Source of the DNA: Monocercomonoides exilis
Taxonomy: Eukaryota; Preaxostyla; Oxymonadida; Polymastigidae
Direction: 5' to 3'
DNA: 64,000 nt
Assembly: GCA_001643675.2 (NCBI GenBank)
Contig: LSRY02000004.1
Coordinates: 1,535,501 to 1,599,500, forward strand
Each line of letters begins with the position of its first letter. The first letter of the stretch is position 1. Positions 1 to 13,000 of the stretch are shown here, in pieces. The notes under the pieces were generated by a model. It saw nothing but the letters and a program-made list of their open reading frames with translations, was not told the origin of the DNA and made no database searches. A program made the position numbers and the translations under genes.

Positions 1-1943
1 GCTGCAGAAATGGATTGCGCGAGTTTGGAGAGAAACAGCCAGACGAAGTTAGAACTGAAGACGAGGTAGACGAAGGTGCAAGCTGGGAAGGCGAAGGCGG
101 AGGCGGAGGAGAAGAACAAGGTGGAGAGACAGGAGGATAATTCATGTCGAATGCAGAAGATGCAGAAGGGCCAGATGAAGGAGAACGAGGAGAACCAGGT
201 GACAGAGGAACAAACAGCGGGCCGCTGAGAGTGGAAGGCGGGAGCTGCTCTTGTGCGAAGCCAGAAGAGAATGAATCTGGTACGAGAGAGGACAGTTGCT
301 GGCTGGGAGACAAAACTGTGGGTGATGTTGGCGTTTGAATGAAGAGTGCTTCTTTGAGCTCTTGCGGTGCAGTAGAAGAAAACGCAGATGAAGGAGACGA
401 AGACAAAGAAGAAGATGTTGTTGAGAGAGATTTCAGCTGATTTTGCTCTTCTGTCGACAGCTGAGAAGCAAGCGAAGATGGTAGTGAAGTTGTTAGCTTG
501 ACTGTCACTTTCCTTCCCGTCTTTGCCTCAGGTACCTCTTCTTTCACCTCTTTCTCTTCTTTCTCCTCCTCTTTCTCCTTTTTCTCACTTTTTCCCCTTC
601 CTTCCTCGTCCTCTTGCTCGTCCTCTTGTTCTTCGTCGTCCTGCCCTTCTCTCGTGCGATATCTCCTGTTCTCTGCTAAATCTCGCTCATTCTTTATTCT
701 GATTGCTTCTTCCTCCAGCCTCTCTCGAATGCTCTCCATCATCTCCACACCACTTGGCCCATCCACAAGAACTGCCTGTGTATGGCTCTGCTCTTTCGCT
801 CCTTCTGCTGAGTCTGCTTCTTCTTCACTGTTCTTCTCTTCTTCCTTCCTTTTCATGTTTAACGCTTCGTGTTGTGTCAGTATCGGTAAAGTTTCTTCTT
901 CTTCTTCTTTCATTTTTTCTTTTCCTTTCTTATTTTTTTTCTTTTTCTTTTTCTCTTCCATCTCCTTCTTTCTTTTAATTTCTCTTTCCCTCTTTTTCCG
1001 CAGCTGATCTACAATTCGATCTAATTCTCCAAATGGTCCGATCCAAAATTTTTCATCTTCAAATTCGTTATTATCGCCATATTTCTCCATTTTTTTCAAT
1101 ATTTGATCGATTTCATCTTCTTCTTCGGATTTATCACGCTTTTCATCTTCGATGTCCGAGTTAACATTACCTTTTAGTTCAAATCCAATTTTTTTATTTC
1201 CAGCTTTTTCATTAGATGTTCCACTATCTATCTCATGAGCCTCTTTTCTGACTTGATTTCCCGCCCAAACTCCGTGATACTTTGCAAGCTTTGCATCAAG
1301 CCCTGTGATAGTATCACGAAGATTTCTATTTTCTTCCATTTGTTGATTCAGTTGCTGTGATATTAATTCGAAATCTTGTAATTTTGTGCTAACTTTTAAA
1401 AATTTTTCGAAATCTTCAAGTGATATTGTTACGGTTTCTGGTTGCTCTTGATTTTCCGTAAGTTCACCATCTTTTTGTTCTTCTTTTTGTGCAGAAGTAT
1501 CAGATTCTTCAACTGAAGTTGGCGAAGAAATATCATCGTCCATAAGCACATTATCTTCGCCTTCCGCAGAAAGGCGAGCCCCACTAAATGATTCCACAAA
1601 TTCATTATGCATAGTGCTATCAGAATCTGTTGATGATTTTGAAATTTCTTGCTGTTGAAAAGAAGAATCATCTTCAACTGATAAGTTCTGAGTTTGTGGC
1701 TCTTCTGTGTTTAAAATAAATAACAAACAAGAGAATAATATTAGAAAATATTCATCAAATAGCGTAAATTGTATGTATTGCATTTTGAAAATTTCAGAAG
1801 AGAAAAATAAGTAAAAATCCCAAGCAAATTTTTGCATTAATTATAAATTAACAAATCATACCTATAGCTTCTTTGTCCAATTGATTAGATATTTTATCTT
1901 CTTCCTTGCCATTTAATATATTGTCTACGTGTTCAATAGACAT
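1..1943 (-). CDS. Unrecognised coiled-coil / low-complexity protein, 3' end beyond window
   Basis: A minus-strand gene that no complete ORF reveals because its stop codon lies outside the window. Exon 1 starts at an ATG at 1943-1941 (begins MSIEHVDNILNGKEE) and ends at 1862 before a GTATGA donor. A 157-nt intron ends in ACACAG, and exon 2 runs open from 1704 to position 1, about 568 codons without a stop. The junction keeps phase (1 nt + 2 nt gives Glu). The protein (over 595 residues) has an acidic N-terminal third, a probable coiled coil around residues 115-160 (LEDFEKFLKVSTKLQDFEL and following), a Lys/Glu-rich block near residues 270-300, then Glu-rich and finally Ser/Pro-rich sequence with SP/TP pairs. 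I recognise no family and assign no function. It is divergent from the kinase gene at 2161. The continuous frame and intact splice phase make it a real gene; exact homopolymer lengths are less certain. Confidence 0.75.
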
Positions 1944-2160
1944 TTCAATGAGGAAAAAAACACTTTTTTATGATCAGTTTAAAAGCTGACCATTATAAAT
2001 CATTTTTGGAGATGAATGAAAAAAAGAAATTTTTATTAACAATCATTTTTTTTCAAAACAATTGGATTTCAAAATTATTATTTTCAAAAATTTCTTTTAT
2101 CATGAAAATGTTTTCATATGTTGTTTCCCACAATTAATCTTAGAAATTGCCAAGAACAAA
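1944..2160. promoter_or_regulatory. Divergent intergenic region between two start codons
   Basis: About 217 bp of AT-rich DNA separate the ATG of the minus-strand gene (1943) from the ATG of the Chk2-like kinase (2161). Both genes must start transcription in or near this stretch, so it probably works as a bidirectional promoter. I see no motif that I can name with confidence. The frame open from 2062 into the kinase is most simply 5' leader, since the FHA protein is complete from 2161. Confidence 0.35.
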
Positions 2161-4486
2161 ATGGATGCAACTGAGCAACCGGTTGTGATGCAAACGCAGG
2201 CAATGGAGGAAGATAGCACGCAAAATGCTTCGAACGACAATGTGTGGGGATTGCTTCGCTCGAGTAATCCAAAACTGGGAAATGTGAACATTGAAAAAAG
2301 TGAAATAATTATTGGAAGGCATCGTCGTTGCGATATTGTTGTTGATGATCCAAGAATAAGTTCAAAGCATTGCAAAATATATCTTGCTCCAGGAGGAATT
2401 CATGGGGAGACTGCCTTTCTTTTAGATACTAGGTATCAATTCATTTTTATTTGTTTCAACTTATTAATAATTCTTTAGCACAAATGGAACTTATCTAAAT
2501 AAGAAAAGAGTTTGTGGTAAATTTGATATTTTATTTTAGCCTTAATGTATTCATTGCTAATTTATCTTGTATTCACAATAGATGGGGAAAGATGTTCAAC
2601 TAATTCTGAAAGAAGGGGATGTGATTGATCTTCTTGCTCCATCACTTCAAAAGAAAGAACAGTACCCTCTTGAATTGTATTTCATGTACAATGACAAGAC
2701 ATTTTTTCAGCGAAGAGTACTTACTCATCCAGGAGATATACGCTTTTCTGAGGAATATGAATTAAGTGACCCAATAGGTTCAGGAAATTTTGGATTGGTG
2801 AGGCTTGGAATCAGGAAATCAACTGGGCAAAAAGTTGCAGCAAAGTTGATTGATAGAAAGAAAATGGTTCATTCTCCTGATCCTTCGCGACAAAACAAAG
2901 TTCTTGAAGAATTTTCCATTATGAAGGCAGTAAAGCACCCTCATATTGTTGAGGTTATCGACGGATGGGAAGGCTCAACAGTCAATTATTTGATAATGGA
3001 GTAGTTTGCTTTGCTGTTTTTTTTTTTATTTATAATTTATGTTTGGCATGCAAAATCTTTTTACTACTTTTTCAGTGTGCCTGGAGGAGAGCTGTTTGAT
3101 GTTATTAGCAGGGGACCACTTTCTGAATCAATTGCGCTGAAATATTTCCGGCAAATGCTTTCAGCCGTGCAATATCTTCACAGGCTTGGCATCGTGCATC
3201 GTGATCTTAAACCAGAAAATATTCTTCTTGATGGCCCTATCGTTGGAGAAGCTTCTATCAAAATTACTGATTTTGGAGTTTCTCGAATGGTAGGAAGAGG
3301 AACATTCAATGCAACTTTATGCGGAACTCCAGAGTATCTTGCACCTGAAATGCTTATGAATCAGAATCGGATGCATGCAACAAAGCAGATTGATATGTGG
3401 AGCTTGGGCGTGTTGCTGTACATTATGCTTTCAGGCTCTCCGCCTTTTTCTTCGGAATATCATCAAAACAGGCGGCGCCACGAAGAACATAGAAGAGAGC
3501 AGATGCAAAATGCACAAAATCAAAAAGATGGAGAGAGGAGCGAGAAAAGGAACGCAGAAGGAAAAGAAGAATCTAAAGCGAAGGTTGAAGGACAAGCTGA
3601 ATACAGTTCATTTCAACCAGCTTGGGAAAGTGATGCTCCTGTTTCTTTGCCCGAGCAGATTTTGAGAGGAATGTATTCATTTCCTGCTTCGCAGTGGAGC
3701 GGAGTGAGTTCAGAAGCGGAGGATATGGTCAGACGCTTGCTGTGCGTTGATGCTTCAAAGAGAATAACTGCAGACGAAGCTGTTGAACATGAATGGATTA
3801 AAAGTGGGGAAGGAAAAGACGAAGTCACATTTCTGAAGAAAGATGATGTATTGGAACAGATCGTCGCAGATGAATTTGAAGAAGAAGGGAAAGAGAATGA
3901 AGAAGAAGAAGAAGAAGAAGAAGAAGAGGAAGGAGCTGAAGAGGAAGAAGCAAATAAGGAAGAGGAATCAAAAATGGATATTGAACCAAATAAAAAGAAT
4001 TCTGACAATAATCTGACAACAGATCATGATGGATGTGCACCAACGCCTCGACACAGAAGAATTGCATCAAAGAGAACTGGAAAAAAACAGAAAGAGAAAG
4101 AAAAGCCAGCAACCCCAACAGTTGCACAAAGAAAGATAGATCACGAGCAACATCCTCTTTTAATGATATTAGGAGATGAAGAAGCAAAGAGAGAGAAAGA
4201 GAATAATGAAAATAGAGAATCAGGATGCGTTAAAAGATTGATGAGCAGCTATCAGCAAAAGGAAGAAAAGAATCAGGATATTAATAATGATAAGAACGCT
4301 GAAAGTGAAGATGAACGCAAAGATGAAGAAGAGGAAAAAGAAACATGTTCAATTCAGCCGAGCGAATTTGCAAGCAAGCGTTTAAGAAAAGAAGATGAAA
4401 GTATCAATGAAATGAAATGCAAATGTTTGAATAACTCTTCAGATTTTATCAGAAATGAGCATGCGGTAAAATCAATTACATTATAA
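2161..4486 (+). CDS. FHA-domain Ser/Thr protein kinase, Chk2/Cds1/Rad53 type
   Basis: Predicted DNA-damage checkpoint kinase of 709 residues from four exons: 2161-2432, 2479-2516, 2592-3000 and 3076-4486. These lengths sum to a multiple of three. An FHA phosphothreonine-binding domain (about residues 40-125) shows GRHRRCDIVVDD, SSKHC, and STNGTYLN, the last formed across the first intron. The kinase domain follows: glycine loop GSGNFG near 165, VAAKL lysine, HRDLKPEN near 281, DFG near 305, and GTPEYLAPE near 329, so it should be active. An insertion of about 70 charged residues splits the C-lobe after PPFSSE. A long acidic, Lys/Glu-rich tail follows the domain. FHA followed by a CAMK-type kinase is the signature of Chk2/Cds1/Rad53 in eukaryotes. 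The third exon's acceptor is uncertain: the nearer AG at 2581 breaks the frame unless GGGG at 2584-2587 is one base too long. Confidence 0.88.
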
Positions 4487-4529
4487 GACTTTACAGAAAG
4501 AGATATAAATATTTTGTTTGAACATCTTT

Positions 4530-4617
4530 TCTTTATGTTTTCTTTTCTTTTCTTTTTTCTTTTTTCTTTTTTCTTTTTTCTTTTTTTCTTTTTTTCTTTT
4601 TTCTTTTTTTCTTTTTT

Positions 4618-4651
<34 letters not shown>

Positions 4652-4678
4652 ATTTTTTTTTAATTTTTTTTTTTTTTG
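4530..4678. repeat. Polypyrimidine tract (T/C-rich simple sequence)
   Basis: Almost uninterrupted T with periodic C (CTTTT and CTTTTTT units, then T runs of about 30) just downstream of the kinase stop codon. The minus strand reads as a spurious poly-Lys frame. It is simple-sequence DNA, possibly part of the kinase 3' region; lengths of such runs are unreliable in any assembly. Confidence 0.85.
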
Positions 4679-4959
4679 TTGTGGAATATTTTTGACTAAA
4701 TAATTATATATTTGCTTTTGCTTTTTAGCATTAGCAAAAATCTTTTTGGAGTTGCTTTTACAACTCAAAGCTTTAGATTTTTTCGCTTCACAACATTTCT
4801 TCAATTAAGGAACATAATTAGAAATTGTTATTGCTTTATCTTTACACCAGTTATTATTATTCAAAATGAGAATTTTTGAATAATTTTAATTCAATTCAAT
4901 CATTTGTAATATCTTTTCGTAATTTATAAATTTTCATTCTCAACTTCTTTTTTCAAACA

Positions 4960-5165
4960 AAAGTTAAGTATGTGGAGTGGAATACATATGGGACAAAATT
5001 TTTTGATTTAAGAATTTTGTTCCATTCTTCTCTAACACATATTTTTCTCAGTTTTGAATTTTTCTGTATTTTTTTTGACATAGGAATGCAAGATTTCTCA
5101 TGATAAGGTTGTGAAAATAGTTTGGAACAAATAGTTGTTTTTTTCATAAGAGAGAAAAATTTGCC
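4960..5165 (-). repeat. Diverged dispersed repeat, partner at 45345-45550
   Basis: Read on the minus strand, this 200-bp stretch aligns by eye along its length with plus-strand 45345-45550, sharing blocks such as AAAAAAACAACTATTT, ATGTCAAAAAAA and ATACAGAAAAATTCA in the same order. Many scattered substitutions separate the two. The frames encoded by the two copies are also similar, but neither has a plausible start context. It is an old repeat lying outside both ends of the palindrome, in opposite orientations. Confidence 0.65.
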
Positions 5166-5781
5166 ACGTATATTTAAGCTATTTTAATTTTTATTTTATT
5201 TTTATTTTTATTAAATTCAATTTTGTTTCATTATTTTTGCACAAAGCATTAAATCTTTGTTTCGCTCATTTCTTTATTAAACTTTCTCAGATTTCAAAAA
5301 TAATTTGGATTTTCATATGGGTGATTGTTTTTGAAATCATAACTTTTTTCGGAGTGAAGATTTTACAAACGTTGTTTGTCTTTTGGAAGAAGTTTTGAAT
5401 GCAAATGATATATTTTTTTTTGAAATACAGTTTTGATAAAATTGTTTCAGCTGAAATGAAGAAGAAGATGTTAATGTTAATCCTTTTAACTTTCACAGTG
5501 TTCATAAAGTTCCATTCTAGTGAAAAATTTGAACCAAAAAATGATGAATGAAAAAAATTGATTAAAAGGATCACACATATCTGCACATAAACTTCATTTT
5601 TCAAATAACAAAATGTTTTGTGACCTCACATATTTTACAAAAATAGATCCGATGTTTATTGAATTTATGTTTTCAAAATGTTCATACAGTGAAAATAGTT
5701 TTTCATTGAAAATGACTGAAGAGTACTGTTATTCCCCATGAAGGTGATTATTATTGATATTCAAACTTTTTTTTGAAATAT

Positions 5782-5814
5782 TTCCTCTTCAAGGAAAAAA
5801 ACTTTGAAGAGGAA
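5782..5814. repeat. Perfect 11-bp hairpin
   Basis: TTCCTCTTCAA at 5782-5792 and its exact reverse complement TTGAAGAGGAA at 5804-5814 enclose an 11-nt A-rich loop. No gene adjoins it closely, so I assign no role. Confidence 0.6.
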
Positions 5815-6098
5815 TTATTTATTATATGGGGCACAATATTTCACTTCAGGCTTATTCATTGAAAAATTTTGCCCTTTTCATAGACTTTTTGAGATCGAAA
5901 AACACAAATAAAACTGGTTCATTTTTTGACAAATGCGGAATGCCACAAAACTTTATGTTTCAATTTCAATGATCTCTGTTTACGGATATGAAAATCAAAC
6001 TTATTTTGAAATCTGAGAAAGCGATATAAAGTTACAAGAGAATCAATTTTTCGATGCCAAGTGCAAAAAAAGATTGAAAGTCCGAATTTTCCTCCATA

Positions 6099-6343
6099 TT
6101 GTCTAAATATTTTTTTAAAAGTTCCTTTTGTTTAATTTTCTAAATAAAATAAAAATTTCATTTTACAATTAATTTTCTGTTCCCATTCACAAAACTTCAC
6201 TAAAATAGTATTAATAACATTTTCAAGATTTTATTTTTTTGACAGGAAAATTTGATGAGTGGGAACAGAAATTGAATCAAAATGTGAAATTTTTATTTTT
6301 ATTGAATATTTAACAAAAGGAACTTTACAAAAAAATTGACATA
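6099..6343. repeat. Imperfect fold-back (MITE-like) element
   Basis: Two arms of about 90 bp (6099-6190 and 6257-6343) are imperfect reverse complements. Shared blocks include AGTTCCTTTTGTT, AAATAAAAATTTCA and TTTCTGTTCCCA. A 66-bp spacer lies between. Size and structure suit a miniature inverted-repeat element or its remnant; I could not identify a target-site duplication. Confidence 0.55.
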
Positions 6344-7078
6344 TTTAAAAAAAAAAAAAAAATATTATTTTAGTATTTTTTGCAATTACAGAAAATATCA
6401 TACAGTCAAAAGAAAAGCATTTTGTCATATGTGCTTAAAAAATTAAATATGGTGCGAAATTTTTGGCTATATGAATTGTATTCCCTTAAATACTAACTAA
6501 TGCTTTTCTTTATTTTTCTTTATTTTTTTTTATATTATTCAAAAAATATTTGGGTGATTATTTTTGAAATCATAACTTTTATCGGAGTGTTGAATCTGCA
6601 AATGTTCTTTTTATTTGGAGAGGAATTATTCATTTCGAAGAAAAAAGAATAATAATTGTTGAAAAACAAATGTTAGATATTTTTTTTAACGAAAAAATAT
6701 TATTGTTGAGAATTTTAACTTTTTCGTGTTCTTTTATTTATATTCGAAGTGAATGTTCAAATGGAAATTTTTTATTGTTAAAACTTTATTTCGAAAATTG
6801 TCACTTATTTTTAATATTGCATTATAACGAAAAAACTATAATGATATAAAAGTTGTTAAAATTTCGAACAAAATGTTGTTTTATTTTCTAATGCAAAAAT
6901 TATGCACCAAATGATATTTTTAAAATCAAAAATTTTCTATCCATATAAATTCGGCATTCCCAAAATATTAAATGTTTTCTTTTTTTAATCTATCTAGTAT
7001 AAATAATCTGTTCACTGATCGATTTATTGAAGAGGGGCAGGAATTGCACAAAAAACAGTCAAAAGCATTATTTCTTTC

Positions 7079-10000
7079 ATGTTTTCTTTCATTTTGCTTC
7101 TTGTTCTTTATGGAGCAATTTGTGCCTCGGATATCCCCGAAAAAAATGATGTGGATCAGAGAGAGTTATTTGTTTGTCACAGCTCAGAAATAAAATGCAA
7201 TCACAATTGCAAAAAAGTTTCTTCAAATCACTGTTTCACAAGCATTCTGGTGCACAAAGGCACAAGCCTGGCCACGTTTATTGTTGGGCAAAATGTTTCG
7301 GTGAACTTTTCTGAAATAACTTTTCAGCACATTGGCCAGAACTGTGCTCTTTCTTTAAAGCTTTCACACAGTTTTCTTTTGCACTGTAATTTATTCCTCC
7401 AAGAAAATACAAATGCGCCAGACTTGTCACTTCTAGAAAGCAGCCTTTCCATTAGAAACATTAGTTTAACTCCCATCAACAAAAAGATGGAAATTCCTCC
7501 ATTGGCCAGTGTTCTTCCATCGTTTGACTCCACATCATGCTCTTCACTCGAACTGTCGCATTCTTCCTTTTCATCATTTCCAATGCTTTCTTGTCCCTTT
7601 TTGTCTGCACCATTGCTATCATTTGTTCATGTGTGGGACTCTTCATTTGCAAACATTACAGCCAACTTCTCCAAATATCAATCGCAACATAATCCAGAAA
7701 AACAATCTTCCATCTTATGCAGCTGTTATTTTCACACGGTTGACAATGTGTTTGATGGGGGCATTGCCCAATCCATCAATGATCCTTCCCATTCGCTCAT
7801 TTCATGCAACAACACCTTAATTTCTTGCTTCCGCTCTGCCAATGACAATTACACAAACAATAAACAAATGGATCACATCAAAATAAAAGAAGGAGATCAC
7901 TTATTCAAAGATTGTGAGTGGCATTCCTCTGGTTCTGATTATACTGGTGGTGCAATTTCTTTTGAAAATCAGTTAACAAGTTCAATTGTTATTGATTGCT
8001 GTGTTTTTGAAAATTGTTTTTCTTTTGACAAAGGTGGGACCCTGTACACTGTTAATATAAAAAAACAAGTTATTAAAAATTCTCGAATTGAAAACTCAAC
8101 AAGTTGTTACGGAGGTGGAATTTTCTGTGGTCAAATAGCAAGTGCTATTTCGTTTTTTAACATTAGTAATTGTAAATGCAATGCAACAACAGGTGTTGGT
8201 GGAGGAATGAGTTGGAGATACGCAGGAAAACATGTGACCTTGGATAACGATTCACTCTCATTTGGTGCAATGTTATTCAACTATTCGTTCAATGGTTGTG
8301 ACTCAATTTGCACATATGGTGGTGGACTGTCGATATATGAGCCGATCAACGAATATCCGGTTCTTCGTGAATGTTTGTATCAAAAATGCAATTCACGGCA
8401 ATATGGAGGAGGATTGTATTACAATGTGCATCAATTGACGCCTGAAAATGCAACACTTTTGTTTTATTGCCTTTTTGTCAATAATGTGTCACCAAATGGG
8501 GATGATATCTATTTTGGTGATGGTTATTTCCGCCTTCAAGCAAATCCATTATGCGGATGCGCATCACAGACAAAATCTTCGACAAGGCTTGTCATATACA
8601 CAGATCAGCTGCGCCAACACTCTGAATGGCTCGAGACGCATGCAGGCATTTATACTGATGGAACCAAAGGGAACAACAGATCAGCAAGCTGTGGGGTATC
8701 TGAAGGCAATCCGTGCAGGACCATAGCATATTCTTTTGCCATGCTACTCCGCTACAATTCATCTTCAATTATTCTGTTGAACTCAACTTTTGACAGCGAG
8801 CCAGACACAATCAATGTTGGGACAAGCACCAGACAGATAACGGGAATCGGGCGAGAAGAAGTGATGCTTAGCTCTGCGCATCTTCCAAGCGCTCATCCGT
8901 TGTTCGCCGTTTCAACAGGTTCACTTACAGCTGCCAATTTCACTATTGTGCACGCTCCATCAAGTGGTAGTTCTGTTCTGTTTTTCTTGAGCTCAACAGG
9001 GACAATGACTCTTGATTCCATCAGTGTGAAACGATCGACAGCAGATGCTTTAGTACTTTTTCAGGCTGCCCTGCTTTGCTGCAGAAATGGAGGCGTAGCA
9101 ACAATTTGCAACACCAATATGGCTAACTTTTCGTTTTCTGGCTGTCCTGCAATACTCTGCGATCATTCGAGCATGACTTGTGCGAATTGCTCTCTCTCAA
9201 GCATGAAGTCGGAACGTGACAGCGGTGCTGGGATCAATATCTCTGTTGGTGCGCAAAACTCGTTTGTATCAAACAACACAACGCTAGTTGGGTGCGAGTG
9301 CTCGAAAGGCAACGGCGGAGGTATCTCAATAGTCCACCAAAGTGGAGGCAGAATCCGAGTCGAAGGTTTAGCAGGATTTGCCACTTTTTCAGCATGCACA
9401 GTTCCTAAAGACGAGGCATCCAAAGGAAAAGGTGGAGGGATTTTCATCCACACAAAAGAATATATCTGTGATGCGTGCCTATCCAAAGTATCATTTGCTG
9501 GTTGCGATGGCTGGAAAGGGAAATGTGTGTTTTACGATGCAGTCGAGCTCAGTGCTGTTGTGAAGAACACCACATTTGACTTCAATATGGATGAAATGAA
9601 TGACGACGATCTTATGGGGTTTGAGGCTGACTTCCGCGCACAGCCTGTTCCGTTAAAAGCTTATTTACTCCAAGAGGACGGATGTGGGTGCGTAGGAGGC
9701 TTAAACAAGAGAGATTTCAAAGGTTGTGGATCGTCTGTGTATCCTTGTGAAACAATCAGCTGGGTTGTGAACTTAAAGTTCCCATCCCAAAAGCGGGAAA
9801 TCCAACTTCATGACAGCTTTCGATGGACAGAACACATCACCATGGATCAGAGAGAATGGGACGTTAGATGCATTGAAAGAGGCGGAAAAATAAATGTGGA
9901 TCTCTCCCAAAATCAAAAGGCTGTGAGTATGATTGAGACAAAGAACCTCGTAAGCATATCCAACATGAGCTTTTTCGCAGCTTCTTCAATCGAAGGCATC

Positions 10001-13000
10001 ATTGAGTGCTTGATGCTGTGCACAGACAGTATTCTGACTGTTACGAATTGCTCGTTGAAAATGGAAAGCGGAAGCATTGGCACATCTTTTGCAGAGGTTG
10101 CAAAAGGAAAGCTATTTTGGTATCATTCGAAATTGCATCAGAGAGTATTAGCACTTCGCACCTTATTATTGTCTCTGGGAGCAATTCAAAAGCATTTGTG
10201 CAATGCTCAGAGTTTAAGGAGTTGAGAGGGACTGAAAGCAATGCGCTCATCTATGTTTGCATGGGTGGAACAGTTGAAATGGAGAACAACACAATGACTT
10301 CATGCGAAATGAAAAACTCGGCAATAGTTGAAAACGAGGAAGGAAACATCCTGCTTGCATCAAATGTGACATTTTCTGCAATCGAGCGCACAGAAGGAGA
10401 CGGAAGCTGTATCCATTGTTCATGCGTTGATGGGCAAGCGAGTGCTTCGACAATTAAAAAGTGCTTATTTGAGAATTGCTCAGTCAAGGAAACTAACAGT
10501 GGAGGAGGCGCACTGAAATGCGACTTGGGCGTCGGGGCAATACTGCTTGTTGAAGAATGTCAATTCGGGAATTGCTCTGCCCCAAGCTCTGATACAGTTG
10601 GTTACGGTGGAGGCACCTATCTAGACTTGCACGAAGCAGATATTGCATTCAAGATATTAGCACCATTGTTCAGTACATCTCTGCCAAACAGCGCATATTA
10701 CGGAGATGATGTATTTGTGCAATCACCAAACTTAACCACAAGCATTACAAACGAAACAATGCCATTTGCACACAGTTCAGGCACAGAAAAAGTCAACTCT
10801 TTGCAGGGCTTCGATGGAGAGAACAGAGTGAATGCAATTCCACTTATCTATTTCATTTGCGATGCTGGCAGCACTGTTCATGCAGATTCATCAAAGGGCC
10901 TGAATGTTGCTCCATGCGGTTTCACAGACTATCCGTGCCAGACTCTGAGTTACTCATTTTCAAAGCAGATGACAAAGGCAAAAGATGTCAGCCTTTCCGT
11001 TTCATTCGAGCTGCGTGAAGAATTGGTGCTTTCTGATCAATACGGAATTCACATAAGTGGCGTTGGCTCATGTTCCTTGTTTATTGTTCACGAATCTAAT
11101 TCTTCACAGCCCGGAGTGATAACAATGAGCGAAAATTGCCCAACTGCTGTGATGGCATTTATCAGGTTCAGACTGCCAGATAAGCTCCAAACACATTCCT
11201 CTTTTGCCTGCCAAAACTCACAAGGTGAATTAGTGCTACAAGATTCCATTTTTGAGACCCAAGATGAATCACCCCCTCTTTCTTATAATTTAATCTCAGC
11301 ATTGTCTGGGACCCTCACCATCAGCACAGTTGCAGCTGCAAACATTCCTCTGCGAGATGCTTCATTTCTTGTTGCAACAGGCTTTGCTTCAGTGCACATG
11401 AAATCAGCATCGTTGGTGGAAGTGGAAACCACGTCACAACATGGACTGATAAGCCTTTCATCGCAGAATGCTTCTCTTTTCATTGACGATTCTACACTAT
11501 TGTCGCAGCATGCCAGTCAAGATTTCACCTTAATTTTCTCTGATAACGCAAATGCGATCGATGTCTCAAACACATCAATGAAGGGATTTGCAAATAATAT
11601 GAAAAATGGCTCGGCCATATGTTGCACAGTGAATGACCAGCAAAGGTTAAGAATTGAAGGTGGCACGTTTGAGTCATGCAGAGCAGATGGGGGCACGGAG
11701 GAGGGATATATGTCCGAGGGAATTACGGAGGAAAAGTGACAATTGGTAATGCAACCAATGCACCCACGATGTTTGCCAAATGCACATCCACAGAAATTGG
11801 TTCCAGCGGAGGACTAGGCGGCGGAATATATTTGCACATGACTGATAGCTCAGCAGGAGTTATAATGAGCAGCATTTCGTTTGCTGAATGCAACGCGACA
11901 AGAGGAGGAAGTTGCGTGTTTGTGGAAGCGATAAATTTATCCTCCGCAATTACCAGCGAATCCCTGAATTTTGAGTTCGAGAAAAGCAGTAATTCATCTT
12001 TCGGCGAGTTAGCCGGCTTTGAAGGAGGCAATACAGCATTTGCCATCCCGCTGGTGCTATTCCTCCGAAATTTCACTTCACCAGCATTCATTAGCAACAC
12101 TGGCACAGACTACAGAATGTGTGGTTATAAAGATTATCCTTGTCAAACCATTAACTATGCTGGAACAGCAAGATATGGCAGCGCAAAAGGAAAGGTGAGG
12201 TTGGCAAAAGAATTCGAATTTTCCAATCGCATTGCGTTTACACAACAAGAGATGGAAATCGATGCTGAGGATGACTCGGAAAAATTAACTGTTCGAAGTG
12301 ACGGCCTTGGAGAAGGAAGTGGCTTAATTGAGGCTAGAGTTGATGTTTCGTTCACAGGAATATCGTTCAGCATTCCTTTGGCCTTCACTATCAGCCGCAA
12401 TTGCTTGCTATTGTGCAGCGGATCCGTGTTGACTGTGGCTGATTGCATAACGGAAGCCATCAGCTCAGGAGTGTCGTACTCGATTGCTTGTTGCACCAAT
12501 GGAAAACTTGTGCTGAACAATTTCACAGTTCTGAATATCGAATTTGCAACGGCAGCTGCCATCAAAGTCAGTGGCAGAGAAGCAGAAGCAGAGTTAATTT
12601 GTTTGAGCATCGACGGAGCAAAAACAGATGAAGTCTCTGGATTGATTGTCGCCAATAATGGAGGAGTGATAGGGCTTGAGGAATCTTTGATAAACTGCAC
12701 AACAACAATTTTCATGAATCATTCGATGCTATTTGTGGGCGAGTCGTCGTCGTTAACTGCAACCAATTCATCTTTTACAGGTGCAGCAAGAAGAAACGGG
12801 AACGGAGGTGCCATCTCAGGAACCATCTGCGATGAAGCTGCATGTACTGTGAGCGGGTGTAATTTTTCGTCAAATGCATGCATTGATGGCCATTCAAAAG
12901 GAGGAAGCATGATAGTGAATGTGAGAAAAGGAGGGAAATTATTGTTTGATTCAAACAAGGTGACGAACAGCAAAGTTGATGCAGAAAATGGCTTCGGTGG

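Larger units (their letters stand above)
4487..7004. other. AT-rich intergenic DNA with repeats, no gene seen
   Basis: About 2.5 kb between the kinase gene and the palindrome. Open frames here are short, made of Phe/Lys/Ile/Asn, and lack recognisable domains or spliceable partners. The stretch holds a long T/C-rich tract, a diverged repeat shared with 45345-45550, an 11-bp perfect hairpin, an imperfect 240-bp fold-back element, and a direct repeat of about 40 bp (TGATT...GAAATCATAACTTTT...CGGAGTG at 5320-5362 and 6551-6589). The entries for these follow. Confidence 0.7.

Noticed and set aside
498-1007. Plus-strand frame of Ser, Phe and Leu (169 codons)
   Set aside because: It is the complement of the Glu/Lys-rich coding frame of the minus-strand gene.
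4481-4804. Poly-Lys frame on the minus strand
   Set aside because: It is the complement of a T-rich simple-sequence tract.
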